A DNA stretch of 64,000 bases from NCBI GenBank assembly GCA_020850715.1, contig JADZED010000025.1, forward strand, positions 1-64,000, in the 5' to 3' direction. The notes beneath the pieces were generated by a model, which worked only from the letters and a program-made list of their open reading frames with translations, was not told the origin of the DNA and ran no database searches. This DNA is from Acidobacteriota bacterium (GTDB lineage Bacteria > Acidobacteriota > Vicinamibacteria > Vicinamibacterales > CAVVIG01). Below are positions 51,028 through 61,068 of the stretch, piece by piece (positions within the stretch are counted from its first letter, which is position 1; the number at the start of each line of letters is the position of its first letter). The translations under genes and the position numbers were made by a program.

Positions 51028-53268
51028 TCAGAAGCTGAACATCTGCGTGAACTTGACGATCAGGCCGCGTCCGGCGGTCATCGTCGGATCGGTCGTGAAA
51101 CGCTGCTCGTTGTAGACGACATAGAGATCGCTGAGCGGGTGGTGGATGAGGTTGAACCTGACGTTGGCGTTGAACAGATCCTGGTCGACGTCGTACTGCA
51201 GCAGCGCGTCCAGGTACATGTTGTTGCTGAACGAGTAGTTCGTCCGGCTCGTCCAGATCGCCGTCACGAAGTCGATGTCCGGCGCGTCGAGGCTCGCCGA
51301 CGTGCGCTGGATGCCGAGCGAGGTGCGGAAGCGGTAGCTCGGCTTCAGCGTGGCGGTGAGGGTGACCGAGCGCTGCGTCCCGGTCCACAACTGGCCGAGC
51401 CCCCAGTTGACCGAGCCCGACAGCAGCCGCGACGCGTCGCTGCGGACGATGCCCCGGAACTCGGTCCACCTGTAGACGCCCGGCGCGATCGGCGGATCGC
51501 CCCGATGGATGCGGAACGGCCGATCCAGCGTGTCGCCGGAGCTCTGCAGCGAGATGTCGACGAACGAGCCGTTGTTGGCGGTCATCGCGAACGCCGTGTG
51601 GAAGTTCCTCGCGATGTAGCGGCCCGCAAAATCGGTGTAGTAGTTCCAGTTGATGTGCGGTTGAATCTCGCGGATGCCGTGGCGCTGCAGGACCTGCGGC
51701 CGCGGCCGCAGCCCCATGTCCGCGATGTACTTGCGGATGCCCAACCGCCGGTAATAGCCCATCTCGTCGTTGAAGTTCTTGCCGATCTGCACGTAGGTGA
51801 GGCCGCTGTAGGCCTGCCGCCGCTCGAAGAGCGACGACGCCCGGAACGACGACTTGTCGCGTATGATCCCCGGCGTGAAGGTGTCGAAGTACTGGGTGCT
51901 GAAATCGACGCCCCAGAGCCGGACGTTGGCGTCGAGGCCGTAGACGCGGTTGTAGTCCGACGAGACGTCGCTGTTCTGGCGGGCCATCAGGATGCCGCCG
52001 ACAAACGCGGTGTTGTTCCGCATCGCCTTGCGGATGCGCGCGATCGTGTAGTTGTTGTTCGGCGTCGTCGCCGTATCCCGCGTCTGGACCGTCATCAGGC
52101 CGACGTTCAGGCCGCCGGCCGCGCCGGAAAGGCGCGCGCCCCCGAGAATCGGGATCGGCTCGCCGTCGGGCGTCAGGCCGATCCGGCGGCTGAAGAAGTA
52201 ATAGAGATCGGTATCGAGCCGCGGCGCCGTCGAGGTCGAGCCGCTCACGACCGAGCGCGAGGCGTCGCCGACGTAGAAGACGCCCGAGTTCTCGAGGAAG
52301 AAGTCGCGCTTCTCCGGATAGAAGATGCTGAACTGCGTGAGGTTGACCTGCTGCTCGTCGGCCTCGGCCTGCGCGAAGTCGGGATTCACCGTGGCGTCGA
52401 GCGTGAGCGACGGCGTGACGCCGAACTTCGCGTCGACGCCGAGGTCGGCGTCGCCGTCGAACGAGGCGCCGCCGGTGGGCCGGACGTTGCGGCCCAGGAC
52501 GTAGGGCTTGATGCGGATGTTGCGGCTGCTCGCGCCGGCGACGACCCCCTGGAGCGTGCCGGCGAGCGACACCCGGGCAATGCGGAACTGGCGCGGCACG
52601 AACGACCAGTAGGTCACCTCGTTCACGCGCCGGATGCGCCGGCTGAAGTTGATGCCCCAGACCTGCTGGACGCCCTCGTTGAAGCGCAGCGACTTGAACG
52701 GGATCGCCATCTCCACGGTCCAGCCGTCGGCGAGCCGCTGCGTCCGGACGTTCCAGACGGCGTCCCAGCTCGTGTTGACCTCGCGTCCTTCGTTGGTAAT
52801 CTGCTCGTCCGCGCGGGCGCCTTCCGGGTTGGTGGAGAAGATGTACCCGTTGGTGCGATCGCCGAAGGTGTCGATCACCACCTGGAACGCATCCTGATCG
52901 CCCCACTCGAAGTCTTCGCGGATGTCGCTGATGATGACGCCGTCCATGTCGGAGTCGCGGCAGAAGGCGCCGATATAGAGATTGTCCGCATCGAAGGCCA
53001 CCCGCACTTCGGTGGGCTGGGTCGCCGGCTGCGCCTCGGCCGGCTCGCTCTGCACGAATCCAGACGCCGGCACCGCCCGCTGCCACACCTCGTCGTCCAG
53101 ACTGCCGTCGAGCCTGACGGGCTGCGTTGCCTCGACGGCGGTGATGACGGGGCGGTCTTCAGATCCCTGCGACGCCGCGCGCGCGGCCGACGGGGCCTGG
53201 GCAGCCGCACCCGACGCCTGGACGAGTGCGGCGGCGATACCGGCGATCACGCCATTCCTTCGGAACAT
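51028..53268 (-). CDS. DUF5916 outer-membrane protein with CBM9-like domain
   Basis: A 746-aa exported protein with a Sec signal (GVIAGIAAALVQASGAAAQA). Residues about 45-225 form a carbohydrate-binding family 9-like domain (VRLDGSLDDEVWQRA, NLYIGAFCRDSD, GWTVEMAIPFKSLRF). The rest is DUF5916, with FYPEKRDFFLENSGVF and repeated aromatic beta-strands typical of an outer-membrane barrel. Ligand and role are unknown. AGGGAG precedes the ATG and a consensus -10 lies upstream. Confidence 0.9.
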   Translation of the reverse strand: MFRRNGVIAGIAAALVQASGAAAQAPSAARAASQGSEDRPVITAVEATQPVRLDGSLDDEVWQRAVPASGFVQSEPAEAQPATQPTEVRVAFDADNLYIGAFCRDSDMDGVIISDIREDFEWGDQDAFQVVIDTFGDRTNGYIFSTNPEGARADEQITNEGREVNTSWDAVWNVRTQRLADGWTVEMAIPFKSLRFNEGVQQVWGINFSRRIRRVNEVTYWSFVPRQFRIARVSLAGTLQGVVAGASSRNIRIKPYVLGRNVRPTGGASFDGDADLGVDAKFGVTPSLTLDATVNPDFAQAEADEQQVNLTQFSIFYPEKRDFFLENSGVFYVGDASRSVVSGSTSTAPRLDTDLYYFFSRRIGLTPDGEPIPILGGARLSGAAGGLNVGLMTVQTRDTATTPNNNYTIARIRKAMRNNTAFVGGILMARQNSDVSSDYNRVYGLDANVRLWGVDFSTQYFDTFTPGIIRDKSSFRASSLFERRQAYSGLTYVQIGKNFNDEMGYYRRLGIRKYIADMGLRPRPQVLQRHGIREIQPHINWNYYTDFAGRYIARNFHTAFAMTANNGSFVDISLQSSGDTLDRPFRIHRGDPPIAPGVYRWTEFRGIVRSDASRLLSGSVNWGLGQLWTGTQRSVTLTATLKPSYRFRTSLGIQRTSASLDAPDIDFVTAIWTSRTNYSFSNNMYLDALLQYDVDQDLFNANVRFNLIHHPLSDLYVVYNEQRFTTDPTMTAGRGLIVKFTQMFSF

Positions 53269-53299
53269 GCGTTTCTCCCTAGTCTGATTGAATTGGCGG

Positions 53300-53328
53300 A
53301 TTATAGCCGCAGCACCGACGCCGGGCGA
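53300..53328 (-). promoter_or_regulatory. Predicted promoter of the DUF5916 gene
   Basis: The minus strand has a perfect -10 TATAAT (53305-53300) with a weak -35 TCGCCC 17 bases upstream. The start near 53293 gives a leader of about 25 nt with an AGGGAG ribosome site. Confidence 0.55.
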
Positions 53329-53416
53329 GCCAATTCCGCGAGGAACAGGGCTGATCTGCCCGCCGCAACCGGGCTTCACCGATGGCGGGAGGTTTCCCTT
53401 CCGGACGAGTGCGTGT

Positions 53417-54751
53417 TCAGGCGCCGAGCGCGGACAGACGGGCGCGCACCTGAGCGGCCAGCTCGCCGTGAGCGACCGATCCGAAGCGCAGGAATGCGCG
53501 GTAGTGCTCGATCGCGGTCGCCGCATCGCCGCCTTCGTCGGCGACCACGGCGAGGTTGTAGTGCGAGCCGGCGTTGCGCGGATCGATCTGCACGGCGCGC
53601 TGCAGGAGGTCGCGGGCCTCGGCCGCGCGTCCGGCCGCGCGCTGCACCAGCGCCAGGTTGACGAGCGCCTCCACGTCGCGCGGGTCCTGCCGGAGCGCGA
53701 CCCTCAGCTCGGCCGCCGCCTGCGTCAGGTTGCCGGCGCGCAGCAGCGCGATGCCGAGATTGTTGTGGGCTTTCGCGTACTGCGGGTCGATCGCAATCGC
53801 CCGCTCGAACTGGGCCATCGCCTCGCCGTCCTGCCCGTGATCGGCGTAGAGCAGCCCGAGATTGTTGTGCACCTCGGCGCGCGCCTCGTCCTGGTCGAGC
53901 AGCGTCCGGTACTCGGCGAGCGCGCGGTCGAAATCGCCGATCCGCTGATAGTAGATCGCCAGCCCGAAGTGATCGGGCGGCGGCGGCATCGGCGCGGCCG
54001 GCGGCAGCGGCACCGGCGGGGCGGGCGGGGCGCCGCGCGCGCCGGACTCCGGGGCCGAACGCGCGGGCGCCGCGGCAGCCCCCCGCGGCGGCCCGTCGCC
54101 TGCCGAAACAGACGGCGCGGCAGGCCGTGATGGCGCCGCAACGGGTGCCGGCTCGGGCTCTGGCGATGTGTGCGGCGGCGTCTGGCTCGCGGTCGGCGCC
54201 GGCACGGGCGAGGTCCGCCCGCCGGGCGGCAGCGCCGGCGACGTCCGGGCCGGCGGCTGAACCTGCGGCTGCGCCGACGAGGTCGGCCCGGCCGGAGGAG
54301 CCGGGGACGGCGGCGCAGGCGCCGATGGCGATGGCAGGACGCCGGGCGACGGCGCGGCCGGCGGCGCTGCGACAGGCGATGGCGAGGCGGCCGGCGGCGT
54401 CGATGCGCCCGGCGGCGCCGGTACGGCGGGCGCAGGCGACGGCGGCGGGGCGGCGGCCCGCGGCGACGACGCCGCGGTCGGCCTGCCATCCGGCGGTGTG
54501 CGGCCGGCGATCTGCGCGGGCGGCGGCGGCGCCAGCAGCAGAATCAAGGCCGACAGCGCGACGAAGCCGAGCGCGATGGCGCCGGCGCCATAGAGCAGGA
54601 GCGTCCTCGGCGGCCGGTGCCCGCGCGAGCCGCGCGGGCCGTAGCCGAGCGTCGCCAGCACGGCCTCGCTCCGCGAGGTCGTGGCCCGATCGTCTCGATC
54701 GTGCTCGGTGCGCCGCGACTTCCGGCGCAGCGCGTCCAGAATCAAGCTCAC
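53417..54751 (-). CDS. TPR protein with GspB-type N-terminus
   Basis: A 444-aa protein. The GTG start at 54751 gives SLILDALRRKSRR, the cytoplasmic signature known at the N-terminus of GspB/ExeB proteins. A membrane segment follows (about 52-72, LLLYGAGAIALGFVALSALI), then a 180-residue Pro/Ala-rich linker and four to five TPR units (about 265-440; AEVHNNLGLLYADHGQDGEA, AKAHNNLGIALLRAGNLTQA). The usual T2SSB domain is absent; TPRs replace it. The start follows the ExeA stop by one base. The TPR part is likely periplasmic and may bind secretin or cell-wall partners. Confidence 0.85.
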   Translation of the reverse strand: MSLILDALRRKSRRTEHDRDDRATTSRSEAVLATLGYGPRGSRGHRPPRTLLLYGAGAIALGFVALSALILLLAPPPPAQIAGRTPPDGRPTAASSPRAAAPPPSPAPAVPAPPGASTPPAASPSPVAAPPAAPSPGVLPSPSAPAPPSPAPPAGPTSSAQPQVQPPARTSPALPPGGRTSPVPAPTASQTPPHTSPEPEPAPVAAPSRPAAPSVSAGDGPPRGAAAAPARSAPESGARGAPPAPPVPLPPAAPMPPPPDHFGLAIYYQRIGDFDRALAEYRTLLDQDEARAEVHNNLGLLYADHGQDGEAMAQFERAIAIDPQYAKAHNNLGIALLRAGNLTQAAAELRVALRQDPRDVEALVNLALVQRAAGRAAEARDLLQRAVQIDPRNAGSHYNLAVVADEGGDAATAIEHYRAFLRFGSVAHGELAAQVRARLSALGA

Positions 54752-54752
54752 G

Positions 54753-56159
54753 TCAAATGCCCGATCGCCGTGCGGCTTCCGCGGCCGCCCGGGCGGGCGC
54801 GGCCGCGGCGCCGGTCGCATCGGCCGCCGTCAGGACCCGCGCTTCGCTGGACGGACTCGCGCCCCGGAGGCGCTGCGCATCGCGCGAAGCGGCGTCGGGA
54901 TCAGTGTACGCACCGGCAAGCACGCGCTGCCAGCGGCCGTCCGCGCCGAGGTCGACCTCGGCCACGTAGGGCGCGAAGCCGGACGCTTCCAGCCACTGCG
55001 TGAGCAGCCGTACCTGGTCGTGCGATTCGGGCGCGGCGACCGGATAGGAGCCGACCAGAATCGTGAGCGCGGCGCCTGGCGGAAGCGACGGGGCGCCGCC
55101 CGCCGGCATCGCCGGCAGGTGCGAGGACGGCAAGGCCGCCGCGTCCGGGTGCGCGAGCGGCGGCGCGGGCGGCGGCGCAATCCGGAGCTCGGCGGCGCTG
55201 GCCGCGTAGCGCTGATAGAGCCACGCGGTCGCCGCGGCACCCGAGATCGATGCCGCCAGCACCACGGCAGCGGCGGTCAGCAGGGCGGCGCGCCGCTTCA
55301 CCCAGGCGATCGGGCGGGGCGAGGGCGGCTGCAGATCCAGGCTCTCCGCCGCGTGCTGCACCATCTCGGGCGCCACCCTGGTCGCGCGGACCGAGTAGGC
55401 GGACAGCAGCGCGCGGTCGCACAGCAGATTGATCAGCCGCGGGATGCCGCCCGACAGGCGATGGACGCGCGCGACCGCTTTCGGCGCAAAGGTCACCGCG
55501 GAGGAACCACCCGCAATCGTCAGCCGGTGTGCGATGTAGCGGGCGACCGTCTCCGCATCGAGCGGCTCGAGCTCGTAGCGGATGGACACGCGCTGGTCGA
55601 GCTGCCGCAGTTCGGCGGAGCGCAGCAGCGTCTTCAGGTTCAACTGGCCCACGAGGATGATCTGCAGCAGCTTTTCCTTGTCGGTCTCCAGGTTCGACAG
55701 GATCCGAATCTGCTCCAGCACCTGCAGCGGCAGGTTCTGCGCCTCGTCGATGATCAGCACGGCGCTCGCCTTCAGCGGGATCAGGCCGAGCAGGAAGTCG
55801 TACAGCACGTCGATCAGCTCCTGCTTGCTGACGCCTGCCAGCGCGCCCGCCTTCATCTCGTCGCGCGAGATCACGCCGAAGTCGAGGAGAATCCGCTTCA
55901 GCAGATCCTCCTCGGACAGGAACGGGTTCAGCACCAGCGCCGTGAACGTCGTCCGATCGATCTGTTCCAGCAGCGCGCGGCAGAGCGTCGTCTTGCCGGT
56001 CCCGATGTCGCCGGTCACGACGACGAAGCCCTCGCGGCGCCGGATCGCGTACTGCAGCAGATCGAAGGCGTTGCCGTGCGATTCGCTCCGATAGAGATAT
56101 TTCGGGTCCGGCGTCAGGCTGAACGGCTTCTCGGCGAACCCGTAGTAGGTCTCGTACAT
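54753..56159 (-). CDS. ExeA-like AAA+ ATPase with C-terminal SPOR-like domain
   Basis: A 468-aa protein. The N-terminal ATPase (about 1-275) begins MYETYYGFAEKPFSLTPDP, with Walker A GDIGTGKT and Walker B VLIIDEAQNL; this matches ExeA/GspA. One membrane segment follows (about 290-310), a Pro/Ala linker and a C-terminal SPOR-like domain (about 370-445; VGSYPVAAPESHDQVRLLTQ, RVLAGAYTDPDAASRDAQRL) rather than the usual peptidoglycan-binding domain. ExeA with ExeB helps insert the secretin into the outer membrane. It lies directly before the GspB-type TPR gene. Confidence 0.9.
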   Translation of the reverse strand: MYETYYGFAEKPFSLTPDPKYLYRSESHGNAFDLLQYAIRRREGFVVVTGDIGTGKTTLCRALLEQIDRTTFTALVLNPFLSEEDLLKRILLDFGVISRDEMKAGALAGVSKQELIDVLYDFLLGLIPLKASAVLIIDEAQNLPLQVLEQIRILSNLETDKEKLLQIILVGQLNLKTLLRSAELRQLDQRVSIRYELEPLDAETVARYIAHRLTIAGGSSAVTFAPKAVARVHRLSGGIPRLINLLCDRALLSAYSVRATRVAPEMVQHAAESLDLQPPSPRPIAWVKRRAALLTAAAVVLAASISGAAATAWLYQRYAASAAELRIAPPPAPPLAHPDAAALPSSHLPAMPAGGAPSLPPGAALTILVGSYPVAAPESHDQVRLLTQWLEASGFAPYVAEVDLGADGRWQRVLAGAYTDPDAASRDAQRLRGASPSSEARVLTAADATGAAAAPARAAAEAARRSGI

Positions 56160-56171
56160 ATCTGGATGCCG

Positions 56172-57452
56172 CTATCGGGTGCCCGCCGGCGGCAGTACCG
56201 TCGGCGTGAGCAGAATCAGCAGCTCGACGTGGCGCCGCGTGGTCACCGTGGAACGGCCGAACCAGCCGCCGGTGCGGCCGGTCACCCTCCGTTCGGTCGA
56301 CTCGCGCTCGTGCCCGAACCCCGACAACACGATCGTCTCGCCGCTGGACACCCGCGCCAGCGTGTCCGCCTCGCGCGTCGCCGTCGTCGTCCCTCCGCCG
56401 CCCCCCGGCGACTGCACGGTGACGATCGGGCTGACGCTCAGCATCACCACTCCGCCGGGCGCGATCTGCGGCGTCACGCTCAATGTCACGCTCCCGACCG
56501 CCGACCGCGGCGCCTCGCCGCTCGCGCCGCCCGCGCGGGCGAGCGGCGGCGAGGAAACGCGAACAATCGCCGGCTCGTTGTTCACGGCGGTCAGCCTCGG
56601 CGAGGCCAGCACCGACACGTCTCCCTGCTCGGCGAGCGCCGACATGAAGCCCTCGACGTCCGAGACGCGCAGGCCGGCCGCCGTGCGCCGGCCGGCCTCC
56701 GGCGCGGCCATCGCCTGCGTCAGCGCGCGCCAGTCCAGCGCCTGCGCCGCTTCGTCCTTCAGCGCGATCTCGAGCACCCGCGCGTCGATCCGGACCTCGC
56801 GGAACACGCGGTCGTTCACCGCGTCGAGGTAGACGCCGACGCGCTCGAGCCGCTCGGGGAGATCGGTGACCTGCAGAAGCCCGGCCTGGCGATCGAGGCT
56901 GAAGGCGCCCTGATCGGAGAGGAGCGTCTGGACGCCGCGTTCCAGATCGCCGAACAGGTCGCCGCGCGTGGCGGTCTCCACGATCGCCTGGCTGCCGGCG
57001 CCGTCGGCCGCCGCGAGACCGACGCGGGAGGCGGCCGTGCGCACCGAGGCGATGTAGTTGACGTCGTAGAGCCGGGTCTCGGGTGCGAGGCGGGATACGC
57101 GGACGAAGGTGCCGTCGACCCGGTAGCCCAGGCCCAGCGGCGGCAGAATCAGGTCGAGCGCCTGCCGCACCGTCACGTTCTTCAGCTCGCCGATGAACGA
57201 TCCGCCAATCCCGGGATCCGGCACGATGCTGAGCGTCGTCCCGCGCACGATGAGCAGCAGCAGGTCGCCGATCGGCAGCGGCTGCGCAAACGCCAGGCTG
57301 AACGTGCGGTTGTCGAGGTCGGCGGCGGGCAGCCGCTCGTCGAGCTGGGTCAGCGGCAGCGTGGGCATCGGCGCCTGCGGCGCCGCCGAGGGCGCGGCGG
57401 CCGCCGTCAGGCCCAGCACGATCGCGAAGACGACCCGAGACGCCCACTCCAC
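56172..57452 (-). CDS. Secretin (PilQ/MshL/GspD-like), short form
   Basis: A 426-aa exported protein with a signal (VVFAIVLGLTAAAAPSAA). Residues about 45-125 form an STN-like domain (ADLDNRTFSLAFAQPLPIGD, VTVRQALDLILPPLGLGYRV). Residues about 170-420 form the secretin barrel domain: VGVYLDAVNDRVFREVRIDA, SVLASPRLTAVNNEPAIVRV, SGETIVLSGFGHERESTERR and VELLILLTPTVL. It is shorter than most MshL or GspD proteins, with fewer N domains. The start is GTG at 57452 with only a weak ribosome site. It precedes exeA by 12 bases. Confidence 0.9.
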   Translation of the reverse strand: MEWASRVVFAIVLGLTAAAAPSAAPQAPMPTLPLTQLDERLPAADLDNRTFSLAFAQPLPIGDLLLLIVRGTTLSIVPDPGIGGSFIGELKNVTVRQALDLILPPLGLGYRVDGTFVRVSRLAPETRLYDVNYIASVRTAASRVGLAAADGAGSQAIVETATRGDLFGDLERGVQTLLSDQGAFSLDRQAGLLQVTDLPERLERVGVYLDAVNDRVFREVRIDARVLEIALKDEAAQALDWRALTQAMAAPEAGRRTAAGLRVSDVEGFMSALAEQGDVSVLASPRLTAVNNEPAIVRVSSPPLARAGGASGEAPRSAVGSVTLSVTPQIAPGGVVMLSVSPIVTVQSPGGGGGTTTATREADTLARVSSGETIVLSGFGHERESTERRVTGRTGGWFGRSTVTTRRHVELLILLTPTVLPPAGTR

Positions 57453-57650
57453 GTCCCAGAATTTCGGATCGTGGCGGCGCTTGCGATAGCGGGCGCACGC
57501 GCGTGCAGCGGCGCGAAGCAGAGGGCCTCAGTGCGCAGGCGCCTCGATCGGGCCGGCCGGCAGGCGCCCCTCGGAGCGCGCGGCGCCCGGCGGGGCTGTT
57601 CGCGGACGGGACCCGGCGCTTGGCGCTACCGATTCAGCCGGGACCGTCGG

Positions 57651-58964
<1,314 letters not shown>

Positions 58965-58972
58965 GAACGCAA

Positions 58973-58981
58973 ACTATAGCA
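58973..58981 (-). promoter_or_regulatory. Extended -10 element before ino1
   Basis: The minus strand reads TGCTATAGT, an extended -10, ending 8 bases before the GTG at 58964. A leader of zero to a few bases would result. Confidence 0.45.
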
Positions 58982-59043
58982 GCTTTCGACGATCGGCTTA
59001 CGCGCCGCGCGCTCCTGCGGTAAGCTGGAACCGGGCGCGTACG

Positions 59044-59619
59044 ATGTTGAATCCTCTCGGCCGGGGCGACAATCCGCACGCGCTCGTGGTCGGCATGAGC
59101 GGCGTGAAGATGGGCGAGCGCGTGCTCTTCGTCGGCTGCGGCCACGGCGAACGGCTCGCGGCGATCGCCGCCAAGTCGGGCCTCTCGGGCCGCGCGCTCG
59201 CGATCCTGCCCGATCAGGCCTCGGCCGACGCCATGGCCAGAGGGGCCGCGCACGAGGGCGTGCTCGTCGAGATCGAGCAGGCGCCGCCGACGCGGCTGCC
59301 GGTCGAGGACGGCGCCTTCGACGTGGCGATCGTCGACGACACCAGCGGCGTGCTCGGCACGCTGCGCGCCGAAGACCGGGTCGCCGCGATTCGCGAACTG
59401 CTCCGGGTGCTCAGGGGCGGCGGCCGCGTGCTGGTGATGGGCGCCTCGCCGCGCGGCGGCCTCGGCGCGCTCTTCGCCCGCTCGGAGGGGGGACCGCCCT
59501 TTGCCTCCTCGGGCGAGGCGAACCGGGCGCTGCAGGCCGACGGGTTCGCCTCGGTGCGCACGCTCGCCCGGCGCCAGGGGCTGGTGTTCGTGGAAGGTCT
59601 GAAGTCCCGTACGCGATAG
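59044..59619 (+). CDS. Class I SAM-dependent methyltransferase-like protein
   Basis: A 191-aa protein of the methyltransferase fold. Motif I is VLFVGCGHGERLAAIAAKSG, and the order of strands continues with FDVAIVDDTSGVLG (motif II region) and ELLRVLRGGGRVLVMG (motif III). No substrate motif is visible. The frame is open farther upstream across the ino1 promoter region; the ATG at 59044 starts the compact domain. It is divergent from ino1. Confidence 0.8.
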   Translation: MLNPLGRGDNPHALVVGMSGVKMGERVLFVGCGHGERLAAIAAKSGLSGRALAILPDQASADAMARGAAHEGVLVEIEQAPPTRLPVEDGAFDVAIVDDTSGVLGTLRAEDRVAAIRELLRVLRGGGRVLVMGASPRGGLGALFARSEGGPPFASSGEANRALQADGFASVRTLARRQGLVFVEGLKSRTR

Positions 59620-59751
59620 ACCCCCACGCAGGCCAGCGCTGTCTCACCGCGAGCACACCCCGGCCGTGCGCCGGCGCGCGAGGCCCGGGTGCGACGCAGC
59701 GAAACGGCCCGGCGCCGGGGAGGCAGGGTTCTTGCCTGGAGCGAGGACGCC

Positions 59752-60969
59752 ATGACCAAGGGCCCGTCCACGCCGAACGAGGGCCAGAGCGCGGGAAGCG
59801 GCGCCCGGATCGCCGGACGCGGCACGCCAGATCGTCGGGAACGTTCGATCGCCGAGCGACGCCGCCAGCCGGGATGCGCCGGCGCGGCGCTCCGCGGTCG
59901 GCGCGGGCCGGCCGCCAGGCCGTGCCCGATACTGCTCGTCGCGTGCGCGCTCGCCGCCCTGGCGGCCGCCGTCCACGGACAGACACCGGCGCAGCAGGCC
60001 GGAGACCAGGATCCGTTCCGGTTCAGGAGCGGGGTCGATCTGGTCAGCGTGACCGCCACGGTCTCGGATCTCGCCGGACACTTCGTCTCGAATCTCGCCA
60101 AAGACGACTTCGTCGTGTACGAGGACGATCGCCCGGTGGAGGTGACGTCCTTCAGCGCGGACCGGGTGCCGGTCAGCCTCGGCATCGCCGTCGACACCAG
60201 CGGCAGCATGGCTGGCGAGAAGATGCAGGCGGCGCGCGGCGCGCTCGAGCGGTTCCTCACGATGCTGCTCGATCGCGGAGACGAGATGTTCCTGTACCGC
60301 TTCAGTGAGACGCCCGAGCTCGTGCAGCCCTGGTCCGACGATCGCGACGCGCTGGCGCGCGCGCTCGGCCGGCTGCACCCGAGCGGCGGCACCGCGATGT
60401 ACGACGCCGTCGCCGAGGCGGTGCCGATGGTCGGCGGCGGACGGAACCGCAAGAAGGCGCTGCTCATCGTCTCCGACGGGCGCGACACGTCGAGCGTCTC
60501 GAGCGTGATGGCCGTCAAGGGGCTGATCCGCGAGAGCGAGGCGCTGGTCTACGCGGTCGGCGTCGACTGCAGCGCCGGCGCGGGAAGACCTCGCGCGCCG
60601 ATCGTCCGGCCGCAGCGTCTGCCGGGGCCTCGGCCGTTTCCGCTGCCGCCCGGCGGCCGCCCGCCGTGGGGGCGTCCGCAGCCGCCGCCCCGCATGCCCG
60701 ATCCCGGCTGGATGCGCCCGTGCAGCGATCCGGTCGACGCGGAGGCATTGCGCGATCTGACCGACGACAGCGGCGGCCGCACCGAGATCGTCCGCGACGC
60801 GCGCGACCTCGCGCCGGCGACCGAGGGGATCGCCGACGAGCTGACCAGACAGTACTCTCTGGGCTACCCGGCTCCGGCGCGGAAGGACGGCCGCTGGCAC
60901 ACGATTCGAGTGGAGGTCCGCAACCCCGGGTACCGCGTCCGCGCGCGGCGCGGCTATTTCGCGAACTGA
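59752..60969 (+). CDS. VWA-domain protein, exported (VWFA-related, acidobacterial type)
   Basis: A 405-aa protein. A charged N-region precedes a hydrophobic segment at about 58-75 (CPILLVACALAALAAAVHGQ), probably a signal or anchor. The von Willebrand A domain has the MIDAS motif DTSGS at 148-152, SGGTAMYDAV and LLIVSDGRDTSS. A Pro-rich insert (about 285-325) interrupts the fold before TEGIADELTRQYSLGY. The C-terminal part resembles the VWFA-related domain common in Acidobacteria. The ATG at 59752 has GAGGA upstream; the long n-region is odd. Confidence 0.88.
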   Translation: MTKGPSTPNEGQSAGSGARIAGRGTPDRRERSIAERRRQPGCAGAALRGRRGPAARPCPILLVACALAALAAAVHGQTPAQQAGDQDPFRFRSGVDLVSVTATVSDLAGHFVSNLAKDDFVVYEDDRPVEVTSFSADRVPVSLGIAVDTSGSMAGEKMQAARGALERFLTMLLDRGDEMFLYRFSETPELVQPWSDDRDALARALGRLHPSGGTAMYDAVAEAVPMVGGGRNRKKALLIVSDGRDTSSVSSVMAVKGLIRESEALVYAVGVDCSAGAGRPRAPIVRPQRLPGPRPFPLPPGGRPPWGRPQPPPRMPDPGWMRPCSDPVDAEALRDLTDDSGGRTEIVRDARDLAPATEGIADELTRQYSLGYPAPARKDGRWHTIRVEVRNPGYRVRARRGYFAN

Positions 60970-61057
60970 AGATCCCGGACGCCGAACCCCGCGCCCGGAG
61001 CGCCGTCCCTCGCACCGAACGGACCCGGCGCGAGGGACCCGCCGCGTCGAACCCGCT

Positions 61058-61063
61058 TAGAAT
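61058..61063 (+). promoter_or_regulatory. -10 element directly before the ZIP transporter start
   Basis: TAGAAT ends 5 bases before the GTG at 61069, which would place the transcript start at the start codon. No good -35 is seen. Confidence 0.35.
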
Positions 61064-61068
61064 ATCGC

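Noticed and set aside
57529-57650. In-frame extension of ino1 beyond its TAG, about 40 codons to the next stop
   Set aside because: The stretch is Ala/Pro-rich without start codon or motif, and Ino1 is complete at the TAG.
61005-61038. 9-bp inverted repeat (GTCCCTCGC / GCGAGGGAC) after the VWA gene as a terminator
   Set aside because: The loop is 16 bases and no T-tract follows, so the call is too weak; it may be chance.
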